DNA of 21,544 nt from a virus: positions 1 to 21,544 of the IMG/VR virus record IMGVR_UViG_3300006903_000171. One strand, given 5' to 3'. Below are positions 11,090-17,762 of this stretch, piece by piece. How positions within the stretch are numbered: the first letter of the stretch is position 1; each line of letters opens with the position of its first letter. The translations under genes and the position numbers were made by a program. The notes below the pieces were generated by a model. It was not told the origin of the DNA, made no database searches, and saw only the letters and a list, made by a program, of their open reading frames with translations.

Positions 11090-11245
11090 ATGCAACGAAT
11101 ATATGATTGGTTGTGGATACATTGCTGCGACCGCAATGCACCAATTCAAAACTTCCTTTGTCGTACACCAATCGGTCGGTGGTTGTGTGCGCGCGCACCA
11201 TCAGGACATAAGAATGAATGGGATGCGTGGGCTGCTTTAAATTAG
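11090..11245 (+). CDS. 51-residue Cys/Trp-rich protein
   Basis: The frame runs from ATG 11090 to TAG 11245, just downstream of the last tRNA. It has four cysteines (C12, C13, C24, C33) with H11 and H40, six Trp, and a basic middle; a single metal site is possible. The only ribosome binding candidate is a weak GGCGGG. Codon-level composition matches the neighbouring genes. I do not recognise a family. The region 11246-11303 after it is short and shows nothing. Confidence 0.5.
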   Translation: MQRIYDWLWIHCCDRNAPIQNFLCRTPIGRWLCARAPSGHKNEWDAWAALN

Positions 11246-11303
11246 CAAGTCAAGAATTGGCGCTACGCATCCGCTTACGAATTAAACGCGCGTCAAACGA
11301 TCA

Positions 11304-11636
11304 ATGAGCGACGATCCGCTGCTAACCCGCCTCCGCTTTCTCCTCACCCCCTACAAAGTTCGTATTAAACTCCTCCCTCTTTCCGACTATTCCATCATCG
11401 GACCGCCCGGCGATTGGTTCGAATTTACGCGTTGCGATGGACGCAAGTTTAGTGCTACACGCGAGGCAATTGAAAACGGTTGCAGCGTGCTGCAGTTGCT
11501 TAATGACGGGCGGGAGGTGCCGGACAATGCACACTTCTGCACATCGTGCGGCGGGTGGATTGATGCGGTTACGTGGCAAGCCGAACACTACATCCACTGC
11601 CTAAGAGCGCAGCATAACCGCATACGCCGCTATTAG
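11304..11636 (+). CDS. Small protein with C-terminal C2H2-like zinc motif
   Basis: This 110-residue protein has a basic, hydrophobic N-terminal half, a compact F-E-F-T-R-C-D-G-R-K-F motif around residue 45, a helix around residues 51-65, and a C-terminal motif C79-x2-C82-G-G followed by H95-x2-H98-C99. That resembles a C2H2 or treble-clef zinc site. There is no clear Shine-Dalgarno before ATG 11304. It is the largest gene between the tRNA array and the terminator. A DNA- or RNA-binding role is plausible from the zinc motif, not shown. Confidence 0.65.
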   Translation: MSDDPLLTRLRFLLTPYKVRIKLLPLSDYSIIGPPGDWFEFTRCDGRKFSATREAIENGCSVLQLLNDGREVPDNAHFCTSCGGWIDAVTWQAEHYIHCLRAQHNRIRRY

Positions 11637-11676
11637 TTACCCCGCAGTCCTCCACCAGTAGTACTCGTCGTGTGTA

Positions 11677-11871
11677 ATGTCGATATTTTACAGAGCTAGG
11701 CAAGAGCGGGTTAAACCGTCGGTTTTTCGCCGGGAGGGCTATACACCACACGCCGATCGCCGCTGCGCCCGCTATGCTAAAAATTTAGCATGTTGCCGCT
11801 GCACGTGTGGGCCAGGCCGCTCCGCCCCGCAAACTACTTGCTTGTGCAAAGTGCTTTACGCGACAAAGTAG
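11677..11871 (+). CDS. 64-residue cysteine-rich ORF, uncertain
   Basis: The frame starts at ATG 11677 and ends ten bases before the two-way terminator. Its second half has seven cysteines (R-C-A-R, then C-C-R-C-T-C-G, then C-L-C), more than chance would give, and many Arg residues. No ribosome binding site is seen. A perfect palindrome, ATGCTAAA/TTTAGCAT (11774-11791), lies within the frame and could instead be a regulatory site. It could be a real mini metal-binding protein or a remnant. Confidence 0.4.
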   Translation: MSIFYRARQERVKPSVFRREGYTPHADRRCARYAKNLACCRCTCGPGRSAPQTTCLCKVLYATK

Positions 11872-11881
11872 ACGGCCGAAA

Positions 11882-11913
11882 GAAATGCCTAACACTTCCG
11901 CGTTAGGCATTTC
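11882..11913. terminator. Two-way intrinsic terminator between convergent operons
   Basis: A perfect 12-base stem, GAAATGCCTAAC (11882-11893) and its complement (11902-11913), with an eight-base loop. It lies exactly between the last plus-strand gene (ends 11871) and the last minus-strand gene (ends 11931). The A/T flanks of the stem give each strand only a short T-run, so efficiency may be moderate. Confidence 0.7.
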
Positions 11914-11930
11914 CGCCTACCGCCTACTGC

Positions 11931-12206
11931 TTACCGCGCGCGTTTCTCATTTCGCGTGCGTGTGAGTTGTCGGTACTCCTCAACACTGCGCGTCAGCATC
12001 GCACGCCGCATGTATCGCCGCGCGACGATGCCTGCATGTCCGCGCACGGTTTCAACGCACATACGACAGACAACGATGTTGTAGTAGATGCGCACGCCCT
12101 GCTTGCCACACGCGGGCATATCTGCTATTGCTTGCGTCACTACTTCACACGACAACAAGCCAAGCCGCACAGCAACGCGACGTGTTTTTTGTTGTTCGCG
12201 CGTCAT
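11931..12206 (-). CDS. Small basic protein with Cys motif, end of MoxR operon
   Basis: This 91-residue protein is strongly basic at both ends. The centre has P-A-C-G-K-Q-G followed by V-V-C-R-M-C-V-E-T and G-H, a possible zinc site (Cys, Cys-x2-Cys, His). ATG 12206 is chosen because it overlaps the stop of the upstream 24-residue frame as ATGA; a GTG nine bases upstream is the alternative. It is the last gene of the minus-strand operon, 18 bases before the terminator. I do not recognise a family. Confidence 0.6.
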   Translation of the reverse strand: MTREQQKTRRVAVRLGLLSCEVVTQAIADMPACGKQGVRIYYNIVVCRMCVETVRGHAGIVARRYMRRAMLTRSVEEYRQLTRTRNEKRAR

Positions 12207-12277
12207 GGCCACCACACGACGAACGCCGCGACGAAACCGAGCAGCGCCCAGATTGGAGAAACGCTACGGGTCCACAT
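12203..12277 (-). CDS. 24-residue single-span membrane peptide
   Basis: From ATG 12277 the frame gives a short polar start followed by an unbroken hydrophobic segment of about 17 residues (W-A-L-L-G-F-V-A-A-F-V-V-W-W), enough to cross a membrane. It overlaps the upstream zinc gene by 14 bases and its stop overlaps the next start as ATGA. The coupling on both sides argues that it is translated. No family is recognised. A chance hydrophobic frame cannot be excluded. Confidence 0.4.
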   Translation of the reverse strand: MWTRSVSPIWALLGFVAAFVVWWP

Positions 12278-12479
12278 GTTGCCAGCCTACCTTTCGCGTT
12301 TGGGTAAGTACAACGCTACGCCGCCGTTTTGGATCGCGGCGGCAACTTGTCCCGTAGCAGGGGACCGCGATACGTAACCGCACGAACAACGCGCGCAGAT
12401 ACGCAACGCGGCCCGTCCCGCCACAGATTGCGCACGTCGCGTACACTTCGCCACGCGCGCGGCATAGCTCGCAACGCAT
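12264..12479 (-). CDS. Mini zinc-knuckle protein, family 1, copy G
   Basis: This 71-residue copy has C3-E-L-C6 and C16-A-I-C19-G-G-T-G-R-V, then A-Y-L-R-A-L-F-V-R-L, and then an extra pair C41-x4-C46. The extra pair is shared with copies F and H but absent from A-E. ATG 12479 overlaps the stop of copy F as TAATG. The C-terminus is Arg-rich. It is the counterpart, in the MoxR operon, of the copies placed among the tRNA genes. Confidence 0.75.
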   Translation of the reverse strand: MRCELCRARGEVYATCAICGGTGRVAYLRALFVRLRIAVPCYGTSCRRDPKRRRSVVLTQTRKVGWQHVDP

Positions 12480-12709
12480 TATTTCACCACTAACGCATGC
12501 ATGCCTAACACGCGTCCATGAACGTCTACGACCCGCTTAATCAATGCGGGTTCGGTGCGCCTGCGACAGACAGGCCCGCGACACACAACGGGAATGCCAA
12601 GACGAAACTGCGTTGCGCGTTCTATCGTGATGCGACCAACGCCGCCGCATAGAGAGCAACCGCGCGCGGCAAGAACGCCGCGCGCGTGTCTGCTTAGTGG
12701 ACACTTCAC
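12479..12709 (-). CDS. Mini zinc-knuckle protein, family 1, copy F (one Cys lost)
   Basis: This 76-residue copy starts at GTG 12709, overlapping the DUF3150-like gene's stop as GTGA. The second knuckle C18-S-L-C21-G-G-V-G-R-I and the R-A-T-Q-F-R-L block are intact, but the first knuckle reads C3-P-L-S6, so its second cysteine is replaced by serine. The extra pair C43-x4-C48 is present and may supply the missing ligand. The C-terminus is a basic, Val-rich segment. Function unknown. Confidence 0.72.
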   Translation of the reverse strand: MKCPLSRHARGVLAARGCSLCGGVGRITIERATQFRLGIPVVCRGPVCRRRTEPALIKRVVDVHGRVLGMHALVVK

Positions 12710-13578
12710 ACGAACGCCCCCGCCAACTTGTTCTCCACCTGCCGCAACGCGTCACGCGCGACATTCGCCGCCTCTTGCCTCGCCCATTCGTCCGCGCGGT
12801 ACGTGTCCGCATGCGCGAGCGACACACGCCGCAGCACATCGTCACACACGCGTTGTAGATCGCTGTCGGGTACGAGCGAAAGCGACGGCGCGCGCTTGGC
12901 AAGCTCTACCACTTTCTCTACTGTTGAGCCGTGGAAAATCTTGTCTTTGGTCGCCATCGTGTCGGCGAAGTGACGCAGCACGTCGCCGAGACGCGTCCAC
13001 AACTCGCGTTGCGCCGCGCCCATTTGTTCCCGCGCCGCATTCGTGTACTCCGCCGTCAACTCCGCCTCTTGCTCCGGGGTGACGTTGGTAATGCGGAAGT
13101 CTCCGCTTGCGACCGGCGCAATGGTCAGGGAGAAAGAGAACAGGTTGCGCACGCTATCCGCGTCGGGAAACTCGCGCGCGTGGTATAGGTCACCGAGACG
13201 TGCGGGCCCACTTGCCAAGTACTCGGGATACTTGCGCACGAATTCGTCATACGCTTCCCCGCACGCCTCACGCCGCTTCCGCATTTCTTCGCGGAAGCTC
13301 AGTAGGTTGCTGGCGGGGAAAATGCGCGTCGCATCGTCCAGCCACGGAAGCGTTAGGTAGTGGAAGGATTGGCGCGCGCGACTGTGTGCGGTATTGATTG
13401 CCGCAAGCGCATCTTTGGGGAGCAACGCTTTGGCAAACTTCCCGCTATCGCTCGCCGTGCTGTGCTTTGTCTGTACCGTTCGTGTTGCCGTGTTGTCGAT
13501 ACGCTGGCCTGTCCATGCGGACAGGTGAAGCGTGGCGCTTAATGCGCGCTGTGATAGGTCAAGAATGTTGTTAAGCAT
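12706..13578 (-). CDS. DUF3150-like protein of the MoxR-VWA module
   Basis: This 290-residue, mostly helical protein begins with a hydrophobic strand and the pattern L-H-L-S-A-W-T-G-Q-R (residues 17-26). As I recall, this is the type of N-terminus seen in DUF3150 proteins, which occur beside MoxR ATPases and VWA proteins in phage genomes. The middle has L-P-W-L-D-D, then a charged helical segment; the C-terminal third is rich in Arg, Asp and Ala. The start at 13578 has GGAGGTGA as a strong ribosome binding site. DUF3150 has no established function; a substrate or adaptor role for the ATPase-VWA pair is inference. Confidence 0.6.
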   Translation of the reverse strand: MLNNILDLSQRALSATLHLSAWTGQRIDNTATRTVQTKHSTASDSGKFAKALLPKDALAAINTAHSRARQSFHYLTLPWLDDATRIFPASNLLSFREEMRKRREACGEAYDEFVRKYPEYLASGPARLGDLYHAREFPDADSVRNLFSFSLTIAPVASGDFRITNVTPEQEAELTAEYTNAAREQMGAAQRELWTRLGDVLRHFADTMATKDKIFHGSTVEKVVELAKRAPSLSLVPDSDLQRVCDDVLRRVSLAHADTYRADEWARQEAANVARDALRQVENKLAGAFV

Positions 13579-13582
13579 TGTG

Positions 13583-13801
13583 TCACCTCCATGTTTGTGT
13601 AACGTAGGGAATGTGAAACGTTAGGCGGCGGTCAGCAGGCATTGTAGGATTGAAGGCAGTATACAAATCGCACGCCTCGCTCCACATCAACCCACAACCA
13701 TTAGTGCAAAATTCGCGCACGTCCGTTTCGCTCTTGAATTGATGGCCAAACACGCGACACTTGACGCGCGCGAGCGTTTCAGCTTTCGAGCGTTTCGGCA
13801 T
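13583..13801 (-). CDS. C-R-x-F-G-H mini protein, family 2, copy 1
   Basis: This 72-residue protein has C15-R-V-F-G-H20 followed by C32-x3-C36-G, a likely single zinc site (Cys, His, Cys, Cys). ATG 13801 is chosen over the longer frame because GAGG lies six bases upstream and the core then starts near residue 10, as in the two other copies at 17532 and 17752. The C-terminal part has F-N-P-T-M-P and a beta-like end, ending T-W-R. It overlaps the upstream gene by 23 bases. I know no family with this signature. Confidence 0.7.
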   Translation of the reverse strand: MPKRSKAETLARVKCRVFGHQFKSETDVREFCTNGCGLMWSEACDLYTAFNPTMPADRRLTFHIPYVTQTWR

Positions 13802-13973
13802 CGGTCGCCTCTCGCACGTAGCGCGCGGTATCGCGTGCGTCAGCCACTGCATTCATTAGCGCCGCGTAGCGCACGTCCGTATGACGTAACTGTAACTCGA
13901 CAGCTTCCCACACTTCAACGATGCGGTCGATGGTGTCGAGTAGGTCGGCGGTTGCTTCGCGTGATGTGAGCAT
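13779..13973 (-). CDS. Small helical protein after the VWA gene
   Basis: This 64-residue protein is acidic and almost wholly helical by pattern (heptad-like L-L-x-x-I-x-x-I-V-E-V-W-E-A-V), suggesting a coiled coil or helical hairpin. ATG 13973 overlaps the VWA gene's stop as TAATG, so its translation is coupled to the VWA protein. A partner or regulator of the ATPase-VWA complex is possible by position only. No family is recognised. Confidence 0.6.
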   Translation of the reverse strand: MLTSREATADLLDTIDRIVEVWEAVELQLRHTDVRYAALMNAVADARDTARYVREATDAETLES

Positions 13974-15178
13974 TAGTCGCCCCCGGTCATTTCGATAACC
14001 TCGCCCCACGGCGGCGCAAAACTGTCGTTATGCCCTTCGATCAACAGCCACAATACCGCGTAGTCGGGCGACTCTTGCTCGCGGGTGAAGTCACTGCAAT
14101 ACCCGTCCGTCAAGTAGATGACCGCGACTACATCTTCCTTCCGGTAGTGGTCAATCACTTCTACGTACGACGTACCACCACCGCCTTTAGGCCGACACTG
14201 CGCGACGTTCTCGATATCCTGTTCGTGCAATTCCGTATCACACCACGCGACGGTAAGCGTTGCGCGTCCCATGCTCGCCGCAGCTTGCAGACAGCCGTTA
14301 ACTTCCGCGACCGCCTTCTGTATCAACGCATCGGTCATGCTACCGCTTGTATCGACAGCAAAGATGATGCGCGCGACGCGCGGCATGCGCGCACTAGGCA
14401 AGTAGACATCGTGCGATGCCATGTAGCGGCGGTTGGGTTGTCTCCATGAATAGTCGTCGCGCGTTACGTCGCTAATGAAACGCGCGAGCAACTCCCGCCA
14501 CGGGAGAACGGGAGCAAGCACGTCGTCAAAGTGACGCTCCATGCCCGCCGGAAGTTTCCCCGCCGCCTTCGCTGCATTCAGCGCCCGCTTGACACGCAGC
14601 TTTGTATCGGCGATCGCCTCTTGCTTCGCTGCCCCGGTCAACGGCTTCCCCTGTTCATCGATCGCATCCATTACGCCGCCGCAACCGTAATCGGGGCCGG
14701 GCTTGCTGCATCCCGGGTTGTGCTGGCCGTTTTGCCCGCCGCATTGCGGACACGGCGGCGGTTGTTTGTACAACCGTTCGGGCGTGTCGTTAATCGGCGG
14801 GATACAACCTTGCGGCAATTTCAACCGCGCAAGCTCCGCGACCAAGTAGTTAACGACGTGATCGCACGCGATATTCCACGCCGACGGGTCGCGCCCCTCG
14901 CGCCGCAAGCAATGCAGGTTGGCGACGTGACAACCTTCGTGGCATAGCACGCCGAGCAACTCCGCGCGCGGGAGTTGCGTGACGAAAGATGGGTTGTAGT
15001 AGAGGCGTTTCCCATCGGTCGCCATCGTGGGAATGTCCCACGCGACTACGCGCTGTAGATGGAGGACAAGCGTTGCGTAGAACGGGAAGTCAAGGATAAG
15101 GTCGGTTACCGCGATTCCTAACGCGTGCTTTGCCTTATCCTCGAATGCTTTTATTTCTGCTTGTGTTGGCGCTTGCAT
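13973..15178 (-). CDS. VWA-like protein with metallopeptidase-like N-terminus
   Basis: This 401-residue protein combines an N-terminal putative metallopeptidase domain and a C-terminal VWA-like domain, as in DUF2201-type proteins that pair with MoxR ATPases. The N-terminal zinc motif is H80-E81-x2-H84 with a further H89. A Cys-rich insert follows (C143-P-Q-C146-G-G, C157, C166). The VWA metal site has D276-T-S278-G-S280, T336 in G-G-G-G-T and D358 in L-T-D-G, all key residues present. ATG 15178 starts one base after the ATPase stop. The pair probably acts as a machine in which the ATPase remodels a target recognised by the VWA domain; the phage target is unknown. Confidence 0.8.
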   Translation of the reverse strand: MQAPTQAEIKAFEDKAKHALGIAVTDLILDFPFYATLVLHLQRVVAWDIPTMATDGKRLYYNPSFVTQLPRAELLGVLCHEGCHVANLHCLRREGRDPSAWNIACDHVVNYLVAELARLKLPQGCIPPINDTPERLYKQPPPCPQCGGQNGQHNPGCSKPGPDYGCGGVMDAIDEQGKPLTGAAKQEAIADTKLRVKRALNAAKAAGKLPAGMERHFDDVLAPVLPWRELLARFISDVTRDDYSWRQPNRRYMASHDVYLPSARMPRVARIIFAVDTSGSMTDALIQKAVAEVNGCLQAAASMGRATLTVAWCDTELHEQDIENVAQCRPKGGGGTSYVEVIDHYRKEDVVAVIYLTDGYCSDFTREQESPDYAVLWLLIEGHNDSFAPPWGEVIEMTGGD

Positions 15179-15179
15179 G

Positions 15180-16202
15180 TTATACCCCCAACGCTTTCGC
15201 GTTCTTCGCTCCCCACTTCGTGAATGCCGCAACCCACTCGGGCGATTCAATCAGCTTCGCGTCACGCGCGGCAACGTCTTTGACGAATAGGACGTTGAAT
15301 TCGACGGGACAGCGGTCGAGGTATTCGAATGTCGGCGCGACGTTCTCCCGCTTGCATCCATGCGCCAGCGCCCCCATGAGCGCATACATCACGTCGGGCT
15401 TTTTGTCGGGGACGGGCGCAGACTTGGGCGATTTGTAAATCACTTCGCGGTCGGGCAGTTCAGTGAACAGTTGATAGAACGCGACAAACTCCGCCGCCGC
15501 TCCCTCGCCCACTTGCGCGCCAATCAATTCCGCGTTGATCATATTCGTGTCCAGCAGCGGTTGCACGCCTTCGAACCATGCGCGCGGCGTGGGGGAACGC
15601 TTCAGCGCCGCCGCCGCTGCCGGGTCGAATGCGTTGATAAGCTCACTACGGAAGCGCGCGAAGCTTGCGAGAATGGGCGAGCCGTTGTTTTGCAGCACGT
15701 GCGCTACCCAATCGTCTACGTCGAAATCGATATGGACGACGCCACCCGTGAAGCGGTCAAGCAGTGGGGACAGGATGCCATTGACGCCCGCGCGGTCACT
15801 ACTGCGATTCGTCGCTGCGATGAATGACACAGTATCGGAAATGCGGCGGTTGTTCACGCGGCGTGCGTGCAGCGCTTGCATCAGGGGCGCTTGCACGGAC
15901 AACGGCGTTTGTCCAAGGTCGTCTAGGAAAACGACGGTTGGCTTATCCGTCTCGCAAATCTCTTTCCATTCCGCGAATGGTAGGAAGTCGGCGGCGGTCC
16001 CGTCGGCGCTGCGGAATGGCAACCCCTTGATGTCGGTCGGATCGCTGATAACGCCGTGAATGATGCGTAGCGCGTAGCCGAGTTGTTCGGCCACCTGATG
16101 GACGATGCTTGTCTTACCAACACCGGGGGAAGCAACCGCGAGCGTAGGACGGCGCGCGGGAATGGTCACGCGCAGTAAGGATGCGAGTTGGGAGAGTTTC
16201 AT
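15180..16202 (-). CDS. MoxR-type AAA+ ATPase
   Basis: This 340-residue protein has the AAA+ set of motifs: Walker A S25-P-G-V-G-K-T-S32, Walker B V-F-L-D94-D95, sensor 1 A-A-T-N132, and an arginine finger candidate in P-L-L-D-R150-F. The order and the L-L-D-R-F pattern match the MoxR group, which are chaperone-like ATPases acting with VWA proteins. ATG 16202 is chosen over the upstream codon at 16253 because AAGGA lies upstream and the ATPase fold begins there. It is followed one base later by its VWA partner. No membrane segment is visible, so it acts in the cytoplasm. Confidence 0.88.
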   Translation of the reverse strand: MKLSQLASLLRVTIPARRPTLAVASPGVGKTSIVHQVAEQLGYALRIIHGVISDPTDIKGLPFRSADGTAADFLPFAEWKEICETDKPTVVFLDDLGQTPLSVQAPLMQALHARRVNNRRISDTVSFIAATNRSSDRAGVNGILSPLLDRFTGGVVHIDFDVDDWVAHVLQNNGSPILASFARFRSELINAFDPAAAAALKRSPTPRAWFEGVQPLLDTNMINAELIGAQVGEGAAAEFVAFYQLFTELPDREVIYKSPKSAPVPDKKPDVMYALMGALAHGCKRENVAPTFEYLDRCPVEFNVLFVKDVAARDAKLIESPEWVAAFTKWGAKNAKALGV

Positions 16203-16219
16203 AATGACGTTCCTTTCGG

Positions 16220-16702
16220 TTAAGCGTTGGGTATCCGCATCTGAAGCCGCCACGCGACTAGCGCAGCGGTTACGTCATCGTCACTAATCGGTTGTTCGCG
16301 CAACGTCTCTACTGCTGCGACCACCTGCTTGTAATTGTCGTCCGCTTCCCACGCGACGATAATGAGTTGTGTTATCTGCGACGGGTCTACGCGGTTTGCT
16401 ATCGCGCGATCCACTGCGCGTCGCATCACGCGCGCATGTTCATAGGCCGCTTCCTTGCGTGCCTCGCCCCGCGTGCGTTCGTAATGCTTCCGCATTGCCA
16501 GCCGTAGGTATCCTTCGCTGATGTGTGCGGCGAGGCTGTACGCGTTGCTGTGTGTAGTAGCGGGCAGTAAATCGCCCCGCTCGCGTAGTGCCTTGATAGT
16601 ACGGCGGGGGGAATACAAGACGACAACTTCGCTCCGCGATTCAATCACGTCGCGCGCTATCCGCATCAGCAACTCGTGTTGTGCTTGGCTTCGCTTCCGC
16701 AT
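16220..16702 (-). CDS. Hypothetical basic helical protein before the ATPase gene
   Basis: This 160-residue protein is basic in its first two thirds and acidic at the C-terminus (S-D-D-D-V). It is strongly helical, with E-V-V-V-L-Y-S-P-R-R as the only strand-like segment. ATG 16702 is chosen because GGAGG lies five bases upstream; it therefore overlaps the preceding zinc gene by 62 bases. It sits 17 bases before the MoxR ATPase gene and belongs to the same operon. No family is recognised. Confidence 0.6.
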   Translation of the reverse strand: MRKRSQAQHELLMRIARDVIESRSEVVVLYSPRRTIKALRERGDLLPATTHSNAYSLAAHISEGYLRLAMRKHYERTRGEARKEAAYEHARVMRRAVDRAIANRVDPSQITQLIIVAWEADDNYKQVVAAVETLREQPISDDDVTAALVAWRLQMRIPNA

Positions 16703-16829
16703 CGTCCCTCCATTCTTTGTGGCAGGCGGTACACAGCCTGACATTGGTCAGTGTTCCGTCATCGTTGATTGTGTGCGCGTAGTGTGCAGCGCCGTACACG
16801 CGACACTTGCTGCATTCGTAGCGGCGCAT
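16641..16829 (-). CDS. Small four-cysteine zinc protein at the head of the MoxR operon
   Basis: This 62-residue protein has C6-x2-C9 and C33-x2-C36 about 24 residues apart, with H16 and H19 between and R-V-Y-G after the first knuckle. The pattern (C-S-K-C, then R-L-C-T-A-C-H-K-E-W) resembles HNH-type or treble-clef zinc folds without the catalytic residues. ATG 16829 overlaps the upstream 33-residue gene's stop as TAATG. The C-terminal tail is charged and disordered. It is not a copy of family 1 because the R-L block is missing. Confidence 0.6.
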   Translation of the reverse strand: MRRYECSKCRVYGAAHYAHTINDDGTLTNVRLCTACHKEWRDDAEAKPSTTRVADADSARRD

Positions 16830-16930
16830 TAGTGCAACCGCACTTGCCGCCGTTTCGGTGGCTTGATGTAGACTGGCGCGGTCCACTTGTCGGCGAGCCG
16901 CTTCAACGCGGCGAGAGTTTGCGCGGTCAC
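16829..16930 (-). CDS. 33-residue basic peptide, first gene of the MoxR operon
   Basis: The frame starts at GTG 16930 with GGAGG five to six bases upstream and ends in TAATG coupling with the next gene. An in-frame ATG at 16942 lacks a ribosome binding site. The peptide has a short helix (A-L-K-R-L-A-D-K-W) and a basic end (K-P-P-K-R-R-Q-V-R-L-H). No family is recognised; the ribosome binding site and coupling are the evidence for translation. It could serve as a leader peptide for the operon. Confidence 0.5.
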   Translation of the reverse strand: MTAQTLAALKRLADKWTAPVYIKPPKRRQVRLH

Positions 16931-17192
16931 GTTTGCCTCCATGTTGTGGGGAATGGATCAACAGCAAGACAGTTGTTCGGTGCAGGTGGAATCCACTTGT
17001 TAGGCAGGTCAACGCGTTGTGTGCGATTGCCGCGAACGTGTCACGGGAGAAACCGCCGCGCGATTTACTGCCTAACGTTTCCTGTAGCTGGCGCGGTTGC
17101 GGTCATCGTGTGTGGACGATACACCGCGCGAGTCTCAGGTTTCGGCGTTGTCCCGCTTCGCTTCCGCTAACGGTCTCGCCACTTCGGTTGTA

Positions 17193-17215
17193 GTCGGTAG
17201 CGTTGCACTACCGAC
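17193..17215. promoter_or_regulatory. Palindrome next to divergent -10-like boxes (putative operator)
   Basis: GTCGGTAG (17193-17200) and its perfect complement (17208-17215) flank a seven-base centre. TATACT begins four bases to the right. The site would cover the -35 position of a plus-strand promoter, the usual place for a repressor or activator. No T-run follows, so it is not a terminator. Confidence 0.4.
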
Positions 17216-17354
17216 CCTTATACTAATTGAAAGAGAGAGGGGCGCGCAAGTGTTGTTAACGCGTTGGGGTGTATAAGGTTACGAGACTAAAAAACGTGCG
17301 TAGAAACCGCCGCGCCAGCAACTTTCATGCCGCACAACTTTCGTACCACTGCGC

Positions 17355-17394
17355 GGCGGCACGATTTTTGCCGCCTAGCAATTCCCGTGCCGCC
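17355..17394 (+). promoter_or_regulatory. Leader with two mutually exclusive hairpins
   Basis: GGCGGCAC (17355-17362) can pair either with TGCCGCC (17369-17375, seven pairs) or with GTGCCGCC (17387-17394, eight pairs). Alternative pairing of this type is seen in attenuators and riboswitch-like leaders. GC-richness raises the chance of coincidence. Confidence 0.25.
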
Positions 17395-17475
17395 GCCGCC
17401 GCCCGATCTTCGGTGTTTCTTCACCTTCGGTTTTCATTCGCCTCCTTCGGCAAACGTTCGGTGTTTCGTTACAAA

Positions 17476-17491
17476 TGCTGAATTTTCAGCA
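17476..17491 (+). terminator. Terminator-like hairpin in the leader of the plus operon
   Basis: TGCTGA and TCAGCA form a six-base stem (seven with the inner A-T) around a short loop, followed by CTTG and six T residues. It lies 40 bases before the first gene at 17532, where it could act as an attenuator or insulate the operon. The stem is short for a strong terminator. Confidence 0.35.
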
Positions 17492-17531
17492 CTTGCTTTT
17501 TTGCCTCCACACCGCGTATCCTGCGAGGAGC

Positions 17532-17762
17532 ATGGAATCGCCTGCCGATTTCCCCGCCAGCGAGGAGCGCACCGCCGCTCTTGTCCGTTGCCGCGTGTTT
17601 GGGCACGAATACTACTCGTCGCATATCAACTCGGATACTCAAGAGCCGTGTCATAGCTGCGGGCTGCCGTGCGAGGAGGCGAAGCGGCGCACGCATAGCA
17701 CGTTTCGTGGGCATAGATATCCAACGCGTGGTGACTGCTTCTACGTGCCATATGAGCGATGA
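17532..17762 (+). CDS. C-R-x-F-G-H mini protein, family 2, copy 2
   Basis: This 76-residue protein has C20-R-V-F-G-H25, then C40-x2-C43-G and a further C47. It shares the R-V-F-G-H block and the following C-x-x-(x)-C-G with the copy in the MoxR operon. ATG 17532 is chosen over 17475, which would place the leader hairpin in the gene; AGGAG precedes it but only one base away, so start efficiency may be low. The C-terminal F-Y-V-P-Y resembles the H-I-P-Y-V end of copy 1. It overlaps the next gene by 11 bases. Confidence 0.65.
   Translation: MESPADFPASEERTAALVRCRVFGHEYYSSHINSDTQEPCHSCGLPCEEAKRRTHSTFRGHRYPTRGDCFYVPYER

Larger units (their letters stand above)
16931..17531. other. Divergent intergenic region between the two early operons
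   Basis: No convincing gene in 600 bases. On the minus side, 16927-17040 is open (37 codons) and its stop overlaps the GTG at 16930, but it lacks a start codon. Further right are an inverted repeat at 17193-17215, -10-like TATACT at 17219-17224 (plus) overlapping TAGTAT (minus), hairpins at 17355-17394 and 17476-17491, an 11-base direct repeat (TTCGGTGTTTC at 17409 and 17457), and a CCG-rich run near 17390-17405. It must hold the start points of both operons, but no -35 box as good as those elsewhere is seen. Confidence 0.55.

Noticed and set aside
12555-13082. 175-residue plus-strand frame opposite the DUF3150-like gene
   Set aside because: Low-complexity Arg/Pro/Thr composition typical of a shadow frame; the minus strand has a strong ribosome binding site and operon context.
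14531-14947. Long plus-strand frame opposite the VWA gene
   Set aside because: Antisense shadow in GC-rich coding sequence; the minus frame has intact VWA and zinc motifs.
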